Both the position numbers and the translations under genes were made by a program. DNA of 64,000 bases from Rhizobium sp. ARZ01 (GTDB lineage Bacteria > Pseudomonadota > Alphaproteobacteria > Rhizobiales > Rhizobiaceae): NCBI RefSeq assembly GCF_014851675.1, contig NZ_JACVAE010000003.1, forward strand, positions 186,001 to 250,000, given 5' to 3'. This document shows, piece after piece, positions 1 to 8,311 of this stretch. How positions within the stretch are numbered: the stretch's first letter is position 1; every line of letters starts with the position of its first letter. The notes below the pieces were generated by a model, which did no database searches, was not told the DNA's origin, and was given only the letters and a program-made list of their open reading frames with translations.

Positions 1-111
1 CGCCTCGAGTTCGGCCGCGCAACGCCGCACGATGCCCGTCCTCCGGGCCATCGGAAACGGGATCGGTGCCCCGTGCGATGTCGGGCCGATGTTTGCGGAT
101 GTTGCGCTCAT
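1..111 (-). CDS. Small hypothetical protein, truncated by the left window edge (DUF6074-like)
   Basis: An open frame begins at an ATG at 111 on the minus strand and stays open for 37 codons to the window edge, so the C-terminus is missing. A GGGGA purine run lies just upstream as a possible ribosome binding site. The readable part has a Ser/Pro-rich N-terminus followed by IPFPMARRTGIVRR. A PFP-x-x-RR-x-G-x-x-RR pattern is what I recall for the short rhizobial DUF6074 proteins, whose function is unknown; the family assignment is inference from this short stretch. It is codirectional with putR, about 100 bp downstream of its stop. Confidence 0.45.
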   Translation of the reverse strand, partial: MSATSANIGPTSHGAPIPFPMARRTGIVRRCAAELEA

Positions 112-212
112 GTATGCTGTCCCCTCGTGTGCGTTGCATCCTGCATACGGGGCGCATGGTTAACGGCGGGTTTCCGAGTCGGCCCTCTTGTGCCAACATG
201 AGCAGGTGCAAT

Positions 213-707
213 CTACAAAAGGGCTGCAGAAACATTCGCGGCGGTGGTGTCCTTCACGGCCTGCATCACCACGAATGTGGACGTATTGGAGACATTCGGC
301 AGGCTTGAAATCTTTTCGCCCAGGACCTCGCGGTACTTGTGGATGTCGGAGGTGCGCACCTTGAGCAGATAGTCGAAGGAGCCTGCGATCATGTGGCACT
401 CCTCGACCTCCTGGATGCGGCGGACGGCGTTGTTGAATGCCTCCAGCGCCTTCTCGCGGGTGTCGGAGAGTTTCACCTCGGCAAACGCGATGTGGTCCAG
501 CCCGAGCTTGCGCAGATTGATCTCCGCATGGAAGCCGAGGATGAAGCCCTCGTCGATCAGCCGCTTCAGGCGTGCCTGGCAGGGAGTCTTTGACAAGCCG
601 ACCCGCTTGGACAACTCTGTCACCGAGATCCGGCCGTCTTGGCTGAGAACGTCGAGGATGCGAATGTCGAACTGATCCAAATCTTCGATGTTTTGCGTCT
701 TTGCCAT
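213..707 (-). CDS. putR: Lrp/AsnC-family regulator of proline catabolism, PutR
   Basis: This 164-aa protein has the normal Lrp/AsnC size and layout. An N-terminal helix-turn-helix (about residues 10-60, with QDGRISVTELSKRVGLSKT) is followed by a RAM ligand-binding and oligomerisation domain (about 70-155, with MIAGSFDYLLKVRT). It is divergent from putA across a 192-bp gap that holds a perfect 10-bp inverted repeat. In Agrobacterium and related alphaproteobacteria the divergently encoded PutR activates putA in response to proline and regulates itself. That role fits here because this PutA has no DNA-binding domain of its own. The function is inferred from family and position. Confidence 0.92.
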   Translation of the reverse strand: MAKTQNIEDLDQFDIRILDVLSQDGRISVTELSKRVGLSKTPCQARLKRLIDEGFILGFHAEINLRKLGLDHIAFAEVKLSDTREKALEAFNNAVRRIQEVEECHMIAGSFDYLLKVRTSDIHKYREVLGEKISSLPNVSNTSTFVVMQAVKDTTAANVSAALL

Positions 708-757
708 TCGTTATGCCTCCCAGGTGGTCGATAATCAGATCGATCGGCCTAAATTCC

Positions 758-785
758 GCAAAAATCAAGTCAACATGATTTTTGC
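758..785. promoter_or_regulatory. 28-bp palindrome between putR and putA, probable PutR operator
   Basis: A perfect inverted repeat, GCAAAAATCA at 758-767 and TGATTTTTGC at 776-785, is separated by 8 bp. Centre-to-centre spacing of 18 bp and A/T-rich half-sites are consistent with an Lrp-family dimer site. It lies 51 bp upstream of the putR start and 115 bp upstream of the putA start, suited to controlling both promoters. The repeat is directly visible; the bound protein is inferred. Confidence 0.75.
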
Positions 786-899
786 TTCGGTGCTACCATC
801 CGGTTGCTGCGAAATGGCACGCCTGAAGGACAATCGGCGAGGCGGCGCGGCCAGACCGGACGACCGGCTGTAACGCCCCTTACCCACGAGCGCGCCACC

Positions 900-3800
900 A
901 TGACCCAGACCCCTTCCTTCCCGGAAAACGCCGGCCCCGCCGGTGAACGTCGTCCTTTTGCGGATTTCGCCCCGCCGGTTCGCCCGCAGGATCCGCTGCG
1001 CCAGGCGATCACAGCCGCCTATCGCCGCCCCGAGGCCGAATGCCTTGCCCCGTTGCTTGAGGCAGCGACGCTTTCGTCCGAACAGCGGGGCGCCGTCTCG
1101 GCCACCGCGCGCAAGCTGATCACGGCCCTTCGCGCCAAGCACAAGGGCACCGGTGTCGAGGGACTGGTGCAGGAATACTCGCTCTCCAGCCAGGAAGGCG
1201 TGGCGCTGATGTGCCTCGCCGAGGCGCTGCTGCGTATCCCCGATACCGCCACGCGTGATGCACTGATTCGCGACAAGATCGCCGATGGCGACTGGAAGTC
1301 CCATATCGGCGGCGGCCGCTCGCTCTTCGTCAATGCCGCAACCTGGGGTCTTGTCGTCACCGGCAAGCTGACTGGCACCGTCAACGACCGCAGCCTGTCG
1401 GCCGCCCTGACCCGCCTCATTGCCCGCTGCGGCGAGCCCGTCATCCGCCGCGGCGTCGACATGGCCATGCGCATGATGGGCGAGCAGTTCGTTACCGGCG
1501 AGACGATCGACGAGGCGCTCAACCGGGCCCGCACGCTGGAGCAGAAGGGTTTCCGCTATTCCTACGACATGCTTGGGGAGGCTGCGACGACGGCCGCCGA
1601 TGCCGAGCGCTACTATCGCGACTACGAAAACGCCATCAATGCCATCGGCAGGGCGTCTGCCGGCCGCGGCATCTATGAGGGGCCGGGCATCTCGATCAAG
1701 CTGTCGGCCCTGCATCCGCGCTATTCGCGCGCGCAGGCCGATCGCGTCATGGAAGAGCTCCTGCCCAAGGTGAAGGCGCTGGCGCTGCTGTCGAAGACCT
1801 ACAACATCGGTCTCAACATCGACGCGGAGGAAGCCGACCGGCTGGAGCTGTCGCTCGACCTGCTCGAAAACCTCTGCACCGATCCGGACCTTGCCGGCTG
1901 GGATGGCGTCGGCTTCGTCGTGCAGGCCTATGGCAAGCGCTGCCCGTTCGTGCTCGACTACATCATCGATCTTGCCCGCCGTTCCGGCCGCCGCATCATG
2001 GTGCGGCTCGTCAAGGGTGCCTACTGGGATGCCGAGATCAAGCGTGCGCAGGTCGATGGCCTCTCGGAATTCCCCGTCTATACCCGCAAGATCCACACCG
2101 ACGTCTCCTATATCGCCTGCGCCAAGAAGCTGCTCGCGGCCACCGATGCGGTCTTCCCGCAGTTTGCCACCCACAATGCCCAGACGCTGGCGACGATCTA
2201 CCAGCTCGCCGGCCCGGATTTCTCCGTCGGCAAGTACGAGTTCCAGTGCCTGCACGGCATGGGCGAGCCGCTCTATGACGAGGTTGTCGGCAGCGGCAAT
2301 CTGAACCGGCCCTGCCGCATCTACGCTCCGGTCGGCACCCACGAGACGCTGCTTGCCTATCTCGTCCGCCGCCTGCTGGAGAACGGCGCGAACTCCTCCT
2401 TCGTCAACCGCATTGCCGACCCGGCCGTCTCGATCGACGACCTGATCGCCGATCCGGCAGAGGTCGTCCGCTCGATGGCTGTCGTTGGTGCGCGCCACGA
2501 TCAGATCGCACTCCCGGCAAATCTCTATGGCGCACGGCTGAATTCCGCCGGCCTCGACCTCTCGAACGAGACCACGCTCGCCTCGCTCAGCGAAGCGCTC
2601 GAGGCAAGCGCCGCAATCGCCTGGAAAGCCGAGCCGCAGCTTGCCTCCGGAGCCGCGGGCGGCGAGACCCGCCCGGTCCTTAATCCCGGCGACCTGGGCG
2701 ATGTTGTCGGTCAGGTCACCGAGGCCTCCGATGAAACGGCACGCAAGGCCGTGGCGCTGGCGGCTGCCGCTGCACCGCGCTGGGTAGCCGTGTCGCCTGC
2801 CGAACGCGCCGCCTGCCTGGAGCGTGCCGCCGACGCGATGCAGGCGCGCATGCCGACGCTGCTTGGCCTGATCGTCCGCGAGGCCGGCAAATCGCTGCCG
2901 AACGCGATTGCCGAAGTGCGCGAGGCGATCGACTTCCTGCGCTACTACGCCGAACAGACGCGCCGCACCCTCGGCCCGGCCCATGCGCCGCTCGGCCCGG
3001 TCGTCTGCATCAGCCCCTGGAACTTCCCGCTGGCGATCTTCATCGGCCAGGTCGCGGCAGCGCTGGTCACCGGCAACCCGGTGCTGGCAAAGCCCGCCGA
3101 GGAAACCCCGCTGATCGCAGCCGAGGGCGTTCGCCTGCTGCATGGAGCGGGCGTTCCAGCCGATGCGCTGCAGCTTCTGCCGGGCGACGGCCGCGTCGGC
3201 GCCGCCCTCGTCGGCGCCCCCGAGACCGCCGGCGTCATGTTCACCGGCTCGACCGAAGTCGCCCGCCTGATCCAGGCGCAGCTCGCTGGCCGCCTCTCGG
3301 CCGATGGCCGGCCGATCCCGCTGATCGCCGAAACCGGCGGCCAGAACGCCATGATCGTCGATTCGTCCGCGCTTGCCGAACAGGTCGTCTTCGATGTAAT
3401 CGCGTCGGCCTTCGACAGCGCCGGCCAGCGCTGCTCGGCGCTGCGCGTGCTCTGCCTGCAGGAGGACGTCGCCGACCGCACGCTCACCATGCTCAAGGGA
3501 GCGCTGCACGAGCTGAACATCGGCCGCACCGACAAGCTTTCCGTCGACATCGGCCCGGTCATTACCGCCGAGGCCAAGGGCATCATCGAAGGGCACATCG
3601 ATGGCATGCGCGGCAAGGGACGCAAGGTCGAGCAGATCAGCCTCGATGCGGAGACGGCGAAGGGCACCTTTGTCCCGCCGACAATCATCGAACTCGGCGG
3701 CATTTCCGAGCTGAAGCGCGAGGTCTTCGGTCCGGTCCTGCACGTCATCCGCTACAAGCGCGACGACCTCGACCGGTTGATCGACGATATCAATGCCACC

Positions 3801-4607
3801 GGCTACGGGCTGACCTTCGGCCTGCACACGCGTCTGGACGAGACGATCGCCCATGTCACGAGCCGGGTGAAGGCGGGCAACATCTATGTCAACCGCAACG
3901 TCATCGGCGCTGTTGTCGGCGTCCAGCCCTTCGGCGGTCGCGGCCTCTCCGGCACCGGCCCGAAGGCCGGCGGCCCGCTCTATCTCGGCCGCCTGGTCAA
4001 GACCGCGCCAATCCCGCCACAGCACAGCTCGGTCCACACCGATCCGGCACTGAGCGACTTCGCCAAGTGGCTTGGCCAGCGTGGCATGAACGCGCAGGCG
4101 CAGGCCGCCCGCGATACCGGCAGCGCGTCGGCGCTCGGCCTCGACATAGAGCTTCCGGGTCCGGTTGGTGAGCGCAATCTCTACGCGCTGCACCCGCGCG
4201 GTCAGGTGCTGCTGGTTCCGCAGACGGAAGCTGGCCTCTACAGCCAGATCGTTGCGGCCCTTGCGACCGGCAACCGCCCGGTGATCGACGCGGCTTGCGG
4301 CCTGCAGGGCGCCTTAAAGGATCTTCCCGCGAGCGTCGCTGCCCGTCTCGCCTGGTCGAACGACTGGGCCAAGAGCAGTCCCTTCGCCGGGGCGCTGGTG
4401 GAAGGCGATGCCGAGCGCATCCGCGCCGTCAACGAGAAGATCGCAACCCTGCCCGGCCCGCTCGTGCTGGTCCAGGCGTCGTCGACGGAGGCGATTACCG
4501 CCCGCAATGCGGACGCCTACTGCCTCAATTGGCTCTTGGAAGAGGTCTCCACCTCGATCAACACCACCGCCGCCGGCGGCAACGCCAGCCTGATGGCAAT
4601 CGGCTGA
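900..4607 (+). CDS. putA: Bifunctional proline dehydrogenase / pyrroline-5-carboxylate dehydrogenase PutA
   Basis: PutA oxidises proline to P5C with FAD and then glutamate semialdehyde to glutamate with NAD+, channelling the intermediate. The 1235-aa protein carries a PRODH TIM barrel (about residues 160-530, with VRLVKGAYWDAEIK) and an aldehyde dehydrogenase domain (about 620-1080) with ETGGQN and the catalytic cysteine in GQRCSA at about residue 845. A C-terminal ALDH-superfamily extension completes the long PutA form. No ribbon-helix-helix domain is present, so it is not a trifunctional repressor. I chose the ATG at 900 (MTQTPSF) because the 32 extra codons upstream read as low-complexity Arg/Gly/Pro sequence without family character. 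It is divergent from putR and ends at a hairpin. Confidence 0.97.
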   Translation: MTQTPSFPENAGPAGERRPFADFAPPVRPQDPLRQAITAAYRRPEAECLAPLLEAATLSSEQRGAVSATARKLITALRAKHKGTGVEGLVQEYSLSSQEGVALMCLAEALLRIPDTATRDALIRDKIADGDWKSHIGGGRSLFVNAATWGLVVTGKLTGTVNDRSLSAALTRLIARCGEPVIRRGVDMAMRMMGEQFVTGETIDEALNRARTLEQKGFRYSYDMLGEAATTAADAERYYRDYENAINAIGRASAGRGIYEGPGISIKLSALHPRYSRAQADRVMEELLPKVKALALLSKTYNIGLNIDAEEADRLELSLDLLENLCTDPDLAGWDGVGFVVQAYGKRCPFVLDYIIDLARRSGRRIMVRLVKGAYWDAEIKRAQVDGLSEFPVYTRKIHTDVSYIACAKKLLAATDAVFPQFATHNAQTLATIYQLAGPDFSVGKYEFQCLHGMGEPLYDEVVGSGNLNRPCRIYAPVGTHETLLAYLVRRLLENGANSSFVNRIADPAVSIDDLIADPAEVVRSMAVVGARHDQIALPANLYGARLNSAGLDLSNETTLASLSEALEASAAIAWKAEPQLASGAAGGETRPVLNPGDLGDVVGQVTEASDETARKAVALAAAAAPRWVAVSPAERAACLERAADAMQARMPTLLGLIVREAGKSLPNAIAEVREAIDFLRYYAEQTRRTLGPAHAPLGPVVCISPWNFPLAIFIGQVAAALVTGNPVLAKPAEETPLIAAEGVRLLHGAGVPADALQLLPGDGRVGAALVGAPETAGVMFTGSTEVARLIQAQLAGRLSADGRPIPLIAETGGQNAMIVDSSALAEQVVFDVIASAFDSAGQRCSALRVLCLQEDVADRTLTMLKGALHELNIGRTDKLSVDIGPVITAEAKGIIEGHIDGMRGKGRKVEQISLDAETAKGTFVPPTIIELGGISELKREVFGPVLHVIRYKRDDLDRLIDDINATGYGLTFGLHTRLDETIAHVTSRVKAGNIYVNRNVIGAVVGVQPFGGRGLSGTGPKAGGPLYLGRLVKTAPIPPQHSSVHTDPALSDFAKWLGQRGMNAQAQAARDTGSASALGLDIELPGPVGERNLYALHPRGQVLLVPQTEAGLYSQIVAALATGNRPVIDAACGLQGALKDLPASVAARLAWSNDWAKSSPFAGALVEGDAERIRAVNEKIATLPGPLVLVQASSTEAITARNADAYCLNWLLEEVSTSINTTAAGGNASLMAIG

Positions 4608-4666
4608 CCATGTGCTCGCAGCCCCGGACCTGCTCCGGGGCCAGCGCGACAGGAGAACGAAAACGA

Positions 4667-4699
4667 AAAATGGCGGCTCCGATATGAGGCCGCCATTTT
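4667..4699 (+). terminator. Rho-independent-type terminator after putA
   Basis: An 11-bp stem, AAAATGGCGGC at 4667-4677 and GCCGCCATTTT at 4689-4699, closes an 11-nt loop 60 bp after the putA stop. A-rich and T-rich flanks on both sides would let it work in either direction. Confidence 0.8.
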
Positions 4700-4756
4700 C
4701 AGTCTGCTGACAACACCTTTCAACATCTCTTTATTTCTTCGAGCGACATCAAGGAC

Positions 4757-4873
4757 TCCGTCTTGCCGGGCTTGACCCGGCATCCAGTGCGCGCAAGTCC
4801 TTGCGCGCAAAAACCTCTTTCGCGCCGCCGACGCAGCGCGGCTAGACGCCGGATCAAGTCCGGGGTGACGGAA
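4757..4873. repeat. RIME-like intergenic mosaic element, copy 1
   Basis: This is an element of about 117 bp. It opens with a palindromic arm (CCGTCTTGCCGGGCTTGACC then CCGGCATCCAG) and closes with the related arm GCCGGATCAAGTCCGGGGTG ACGG. Between them is a GC-rich imperfect dyad around GCGCGCAAGTCCTTGCGCGC. The same two arms recur at 27536-27645 and 58724-58839. Organisation and length match the rhizobial RIME elements as I know them. It sits between putA and the codA-like gene. Confidence 0.8.
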
Positions 4874-4911
4874 AGGCTGTTTATGAAGATTGACGGTTTG
4901 TCACCAACCTG

Positions 4912-4942
4912 AATGGCGGCTCCGACATGGGGCGCCGCCATT
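4912..4942. terminator. Second copy of the AATGGCGGC hairpin, possible terminator of the minus-strand operon
   Basis: The stem AATGGCGGC at 4912-4920 pairs with GCCGCCATT at 4934-4942. It is nearly the same sequence as the putA terminator, including the CTCCGA loop start. It lies about 50 bp beyond the end of the minus-strand operon (stop at 4995). The T tract is clearer in the plus direction, so its role for the minus-strand operon is uncertain. Confidence 0.5.
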
Positions 4943-4994
4943 TTCGTATCTTGATTGGAATCGTCTAGGAGCAGTCGCCTGCCCTAACCAAGCC

Positions 4995-6293
4995 TCAGAC
5001 GTCGCTGGGCCGCAGCGGGGCGTATTCGGCAGCATCGACCGCGGTCGGCCGCCCGTCGAGTTTCAGCTCGCTGAAACGGGGTGCCGAGCGCGCGATGACC
5101 TTGCCACGCCGCATGACGACGAGGCGGTTGGCCTTCAGCCGCAACGCTTCCTGCGGATCGCGGGCCTGCAGGATCACGAGGTCGGCGTTGCAGCCCTTTT
5201 CGAGTCCGTAGCCTTCCAGCCCCATCGTCTTGGCCGAATTGACCGTCAGCGCGTCAAAAATCTTCCGCTTGTCCTCGATGCCGGCCATCTGCGCGACATG
5301 GATCGCCATGTGGCCAACCTCGAGCATGTCGCCCGAACCCATCGAGTACCAGGGATCCATCACGCAGTCGTGGCCGAAGGAGACGTTGAGGCCGGCCTCC
5401 ATCAGCTCGCGCACCCGCGTCATGCCGCGACGCTTCGGATAGGTGTCATGCCGGCCCTGCAGCATGATGTTGATCAGCGGGTTCGGAATGACGTTGATCT
5501 TCGCTTCCGCCATCAGCGGGATGAGCTTGGAGACGTAGTAGTTGTCCATCGAGTGCATCGAGGTCAGGTGCGAGCCGGCAACGCGGCCCTGCAGCCCGTA
5601 GCGCACGGTTTCGGCCGCGAGCGTCTCGATGTGGCGCGACATCGGATCGTCGGTCTCGTCGCAATGCATGTCGACCGGTAGGCCACGATCGGCCGCGATC
5701 TTGCAGAGCGCGGATACGGAGGCGGCACCATCGGCCATGGTGCGCTCGAAATGCGGGATGCCGCCGACGATGTCGAGGCCCATGTCGAGAGCGCGGTTCA
5801 GCGATTCGACGCCACCCTCGGCGCGGTAGTAGCCGTCCTGCGGGAAGGCGACGAGCTGCAGGTCGATATAGGGGGCGACCTTTTCGCGCACTTCGATCAA
5901 AGCCTCGGCCGTGACCAGCGCCGGATCGCTCGTGTCGACATGGCTGCGGATGGCGAGCAGACCCTGGCTGACAGCCAGATCACAGTAACGCAGCGCGCGC
6001 TCGACCAGCGCCTCGCGCGTCAGCGTCGGGCGCAGTTCGCCCCAGAGCGCGATACCTTCCAGGAGCGTGCCGGACACGTTCATGCGCGGCAGGCCGAGCG
6101 ACAGCGTCGCGTCCATGTGGAAATGCGGATCGACGAAGGGCGGCGTCACGAGGCGATTGCTGGCGTCGATCGTCTCTCCGGCCTCAGCCTGGATCCTCGG
6201 CCCGACCTCGACGATCTTCCCGCCTTTGACGCCAATATCGATGCCCTCGCGGCCGTCGGGGAGATTGGCATTCTTAATGAGGACGTCGAACAT
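4995..6293 (-). CDS. Cytosine deaminase-like amidohydrolase
   Basis: This 432-aa metal-dependent amidohydrolase belongs to the cytosine deaminase / N-isopropylammelide-hydrolase group. The N-terminal HFHMD motif (about residue 58), the later HCDET motif, SHLTSMHS and the FGHDCVMDPW region supply the expected metal ligands and catalytic Glu/Asp residues, and a short C-terminal beta segment completes the composite fold. It is the last gene of the minus-strand transporter operon, 30 bp after the second permease. The family deaminates cytosine to uracil or acts on related N-heterocycles. The transporter and amidase neighbours fit scavenging of a nucleobase or derivative. The exact substrate cannot be read from sequence. 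Confidence 0.85.
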   Translation of the reverse strand: MFDVLIKNANLPDGREGIDIGVKGGKIVEVGPRIQAEAGETIDASNRLVTPPFVDPHFHMDATLSLGLPRMNVSGTLLEGIALWGELRPTLTREALVERALRYCDLAVSQGLLAIRSHVDTSDPALVTAEALIEVREKVAPYIDLQLVAFPQDGYYRAEGGVESLNRALDMGLDIVGGIPHFERTMADGAASVSALCKIAADRGLPVDMHCDETDDPMSRHIETLAAETVRYGLQGRVAGSHLTSMHSMDNYYVSKLIPLMAEAKINVIPNPLINIMLQGRHDTYPKRRGMTRVRELMEAGLNVSFGHDCVMDPWYSMGSGDMLEVGHMAIHVAQMAGIEDKRKIFDALTVNSAKTMGLEGYGLEKGCNADLVILQARDPQEALRLKANRLVVMRRGKVIARSAPRFSELKLDGRPTAVDAAEYAPLRPSDV

Positions 6294-6323
6294 GGGGCAC
6301 CTGTAGGAAGATGGGGACGGGAA

Positions 6324-7265
6324 CTAGCGTTCGCCGCGCCGGTAGGGCTGCATCAGCGCCTGCGGCACGCGGGCGCGACGCGCCATGACGGCTAGGGCGA
6401 CGATCGAGAGAATATAGGGCATCATCAGGAAGATCTGATAGGGCACGTCGCCGAGGACCGCCTGTAGCCGCAGCTGGAAGGCATCAAAAAAGGCGAAGAG
6501 CAGAGCGCCGAACAGTGCCCGTGCCGGCCGCCAGGAGGCGAAGACGACGAGTGCGATGCAGATCCAGCCGCGCCCCTGCACCATGGTGGGGAAGAAGCTG
6601 TTGAAGGCCGAAAGCGTCAGGAACGCCCCACCGACCGCCATCAGCGCGCTGCCCGCCATGATCGCCCCATAGCGCACCTTGATCGGGTCGACACCCTGCG
6701 CCTCGGCCGCATGTGGGTTTTCCCCGCTCATGCGCAGCGCCAGGCCGAGCGGCGTACGGTAGATGATGTAACCGAGCAGCAGCGCGATCACGATCGCAAG
6801 ATAGGTTGGCGCGGTCTGGGTGAAAAGCGCCGGACCGACGAAGGGCAGGTCCGAAAGACCGGGGATCGCGATCGGCTGGAACGGCGTGACCGTCGGCGGC
6901 GTCGACGCAAGCGGCACCGTCAGGCGGAAGATGTAGTAGCTGAACGAGGAGGCAAACAGCGTGATGCCGAGCCCCGTCACATGTTGCGACAGGCCAAGGG
7001 TGACGGTCATCGACGCATGCAGCAGGCCGAACAGCGCGCCAGAAAGCGCAGCGACCAGCAGCCCTGTCCAGAGGTCGGCGCCGTTGAAGACGGCGAGCCA
7101 GCCGATCATCGCCCCGAAGGTCATGATCCCCTCGATGCCGAGGTTCAGCACGCCGGACCGTTCCGACAGCAGGGCACCCAGCGTGCCGAAGATCAGCGGT
7201 GTCGCGATCCGCAAGACCGCCGCCCACAGGCCGGCCGAGGCGATGATGTCGAACAGCGTGCTCAT
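6324..7265 (-). CDS. ABC transporter permease, nucleoside/simple-sugar type (second subunit)
   Basis: A 313-aa multi-spanning inner-membrane protein of the BPD_transp_2 family, similar to the second permease of BMP-dependent nucleoside importers. The segment GTLGALLSERSGVLNLGIEG near the N-terminus is the family signature. I chose the ATG at 7265 (MSTLFDII) because it overlaps the stop of the first permease by 4 bp (ATGA). A longer in-frame reading upstream lies wholly inside that gene. It is expected to form the channel together with the gene ending at 7262. Confidence 0.9.
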   Translation of the reverse strand: MSTLFDIIASAGLWAAVLRIATPLIFGTLGALLSERSGVLNLGIEGIMTFGAMIGWLAVFNGADLWTGLLVAALSGALFGLLHASMTVTLGLSQHVTGLGITLFASSFSYYIFRLTVPLASTPPTVTPFQPIAIPGLSDLPFVGPALFTQTAPTYLAIVIALLLGYIIYRTPLGLALRMSGENPHAAEAQGVDPIKVRYGAIMAGSALMAVGGAFLTLSAFNSFFPTMVQGRGWICIALVVFASWRPARALFGALLFAFFDAFQLRLQAVLGDVPYQIFLMMPYILSIVALAVMARRARVPQALMQPYRRGER

Positions 7266-8311
7266 CGGCGGATCCTGTACTGGGTGAAGAAGATGGCGAT
7301 GAGCATGGTCAGGAGCGACAGCGCGACGGTGACGTCGGCGAGGTAGGTCGGGATGCTCAGCGCCCGGCTCATGCCGTCGGCGCCGACGAACATGGTGGCG
7401 GTGAAAAGCGCGGCGGCAATCACGCCAAGCGGGTTGAGGTTGGCGAGCATGGCGACGATGATGCCGGCATAGCCGTAACCCGGCGAAAGATCGGTGGTCA
7501 CGTAACCCTTGACCCCCATCACCTCGATTGCGCCGGCAAGCCCGGCGAGCCCGCCCGAAAGGCACGCGACCTTAATCAGCGTCTTGCCGAGCGGCACGCC
7601 GGCAAAGGCTGCACCTTCCGGATTGAGGCCTGCCGCACGAGACTGCAGGCCAAAGACGGTGCGCGATTGCAGGAAGTAGACCACCAGTGCGGTAACAACG
7701 GCCACCAGCAGGCCGATATGAAGGCGCGACCGCTCGATCAGCTTGGGCAACAGCGCGTGGTCGGCGACGGGCATGGACTGCGGCCAGCCGAAGGCGAGGG
7801 GATCTTTCAGCGGTCCCTCGATCATCATCGAAACGAAGAGGACCGCGACGAAGTTCAGCAACAAGCTCGTCACCACCTCGTCGACGGAAAAGCGCAGGCG
7901 CAGCCACAGCGGCACGAGCATCAGCAGGATCCCGGCCAGCGCGCCCGCTGCAAAAAGAAGCGGGATCAATACCGGTCCAGGCAACCCCGAAAGTGCACTC
8001 GACCCGAGCGCCGCCACCATGATTGCGCCGAGATAGAATTGCCCTTCAGCGCCAATGTTCCACAACCTTGCGCGGAAGGCGACAGCCGCCGCAAGCCCGG
8101 TCAACATCAGCGGCGTCGCCCGCGTCAGGGTCTCGGTCGCCGAAAGCCGCGTGCCGAAAGCGCCGGTCAGGATGCGGCCATAGGCCTCCAGCACCGGTGC
8201 GCCGGCCAGCGCGATCAGGATGCCCGCGAGCGCCAGCGCCGCCACGACCGCGAGGATCGGCGACAGGACGACCAGCAACAGCGGGCGGTGTTCGCGGCGT
8301 TCAAGACGCAT
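7262..8311 (-). CDS. ABC transporter permease, nucleoside/simple-sugar type (first subunit)
   Basis: A 349-aa integral membrane protein, larger than its partner, as is usual for the first permease of BMP/nucleoside-type ABC importers. It has a strongly hydrophobic N-terminus (LLLVVLSPILAVVAALALAG) and the FRARLWNIGAEGQFYLGA motif typical of BPD_transp_2 permeases. It overlaps the end of the ATPase gene by 11 bp and the start of the second permease by 4 bp, so the three genes are translationally coupled. Confidence 0.9.
   Translation of the reverse strand: MRLERREHRPLLLVVLSPILAVVAALALAGILIALAGAPVLEAYGRILTGAFGTRLSATETLTRATPLMLTGLAAAVAFRARLWNIGAEGQFYLGAIMVAALGSSALSGLPGPVLIPLLFAAGALAGILLMLVPLWLRLRFSVDEVVTSLLLNFVAVLFVSMMIEGPLKDPLAFGWPQSMPVADHALLPKLIERSRLHIGLLVAVVTALVVYFLQSRTVFGLQSRAAGLNPEGAAFAGVPLGKTLIKVACLSGGLAGLAGAIEVMGVKGYVTTDLSPGYGYAGIIVAMLANLNPLGVIAAALFTATMFVGADGMSRALSIPTYLADVTVALSLLTMLIAIFFTQYRIRR

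Noticed and set aside
765..4193. Very long open frame antisense to putA (over 1100 codons)
   Set aside because: It mirrors PutA codons in GC-rich DNA, has Arg/Gly/Asp-biased composition, and no domain is recognisable. The sense frame is a complete PutA.
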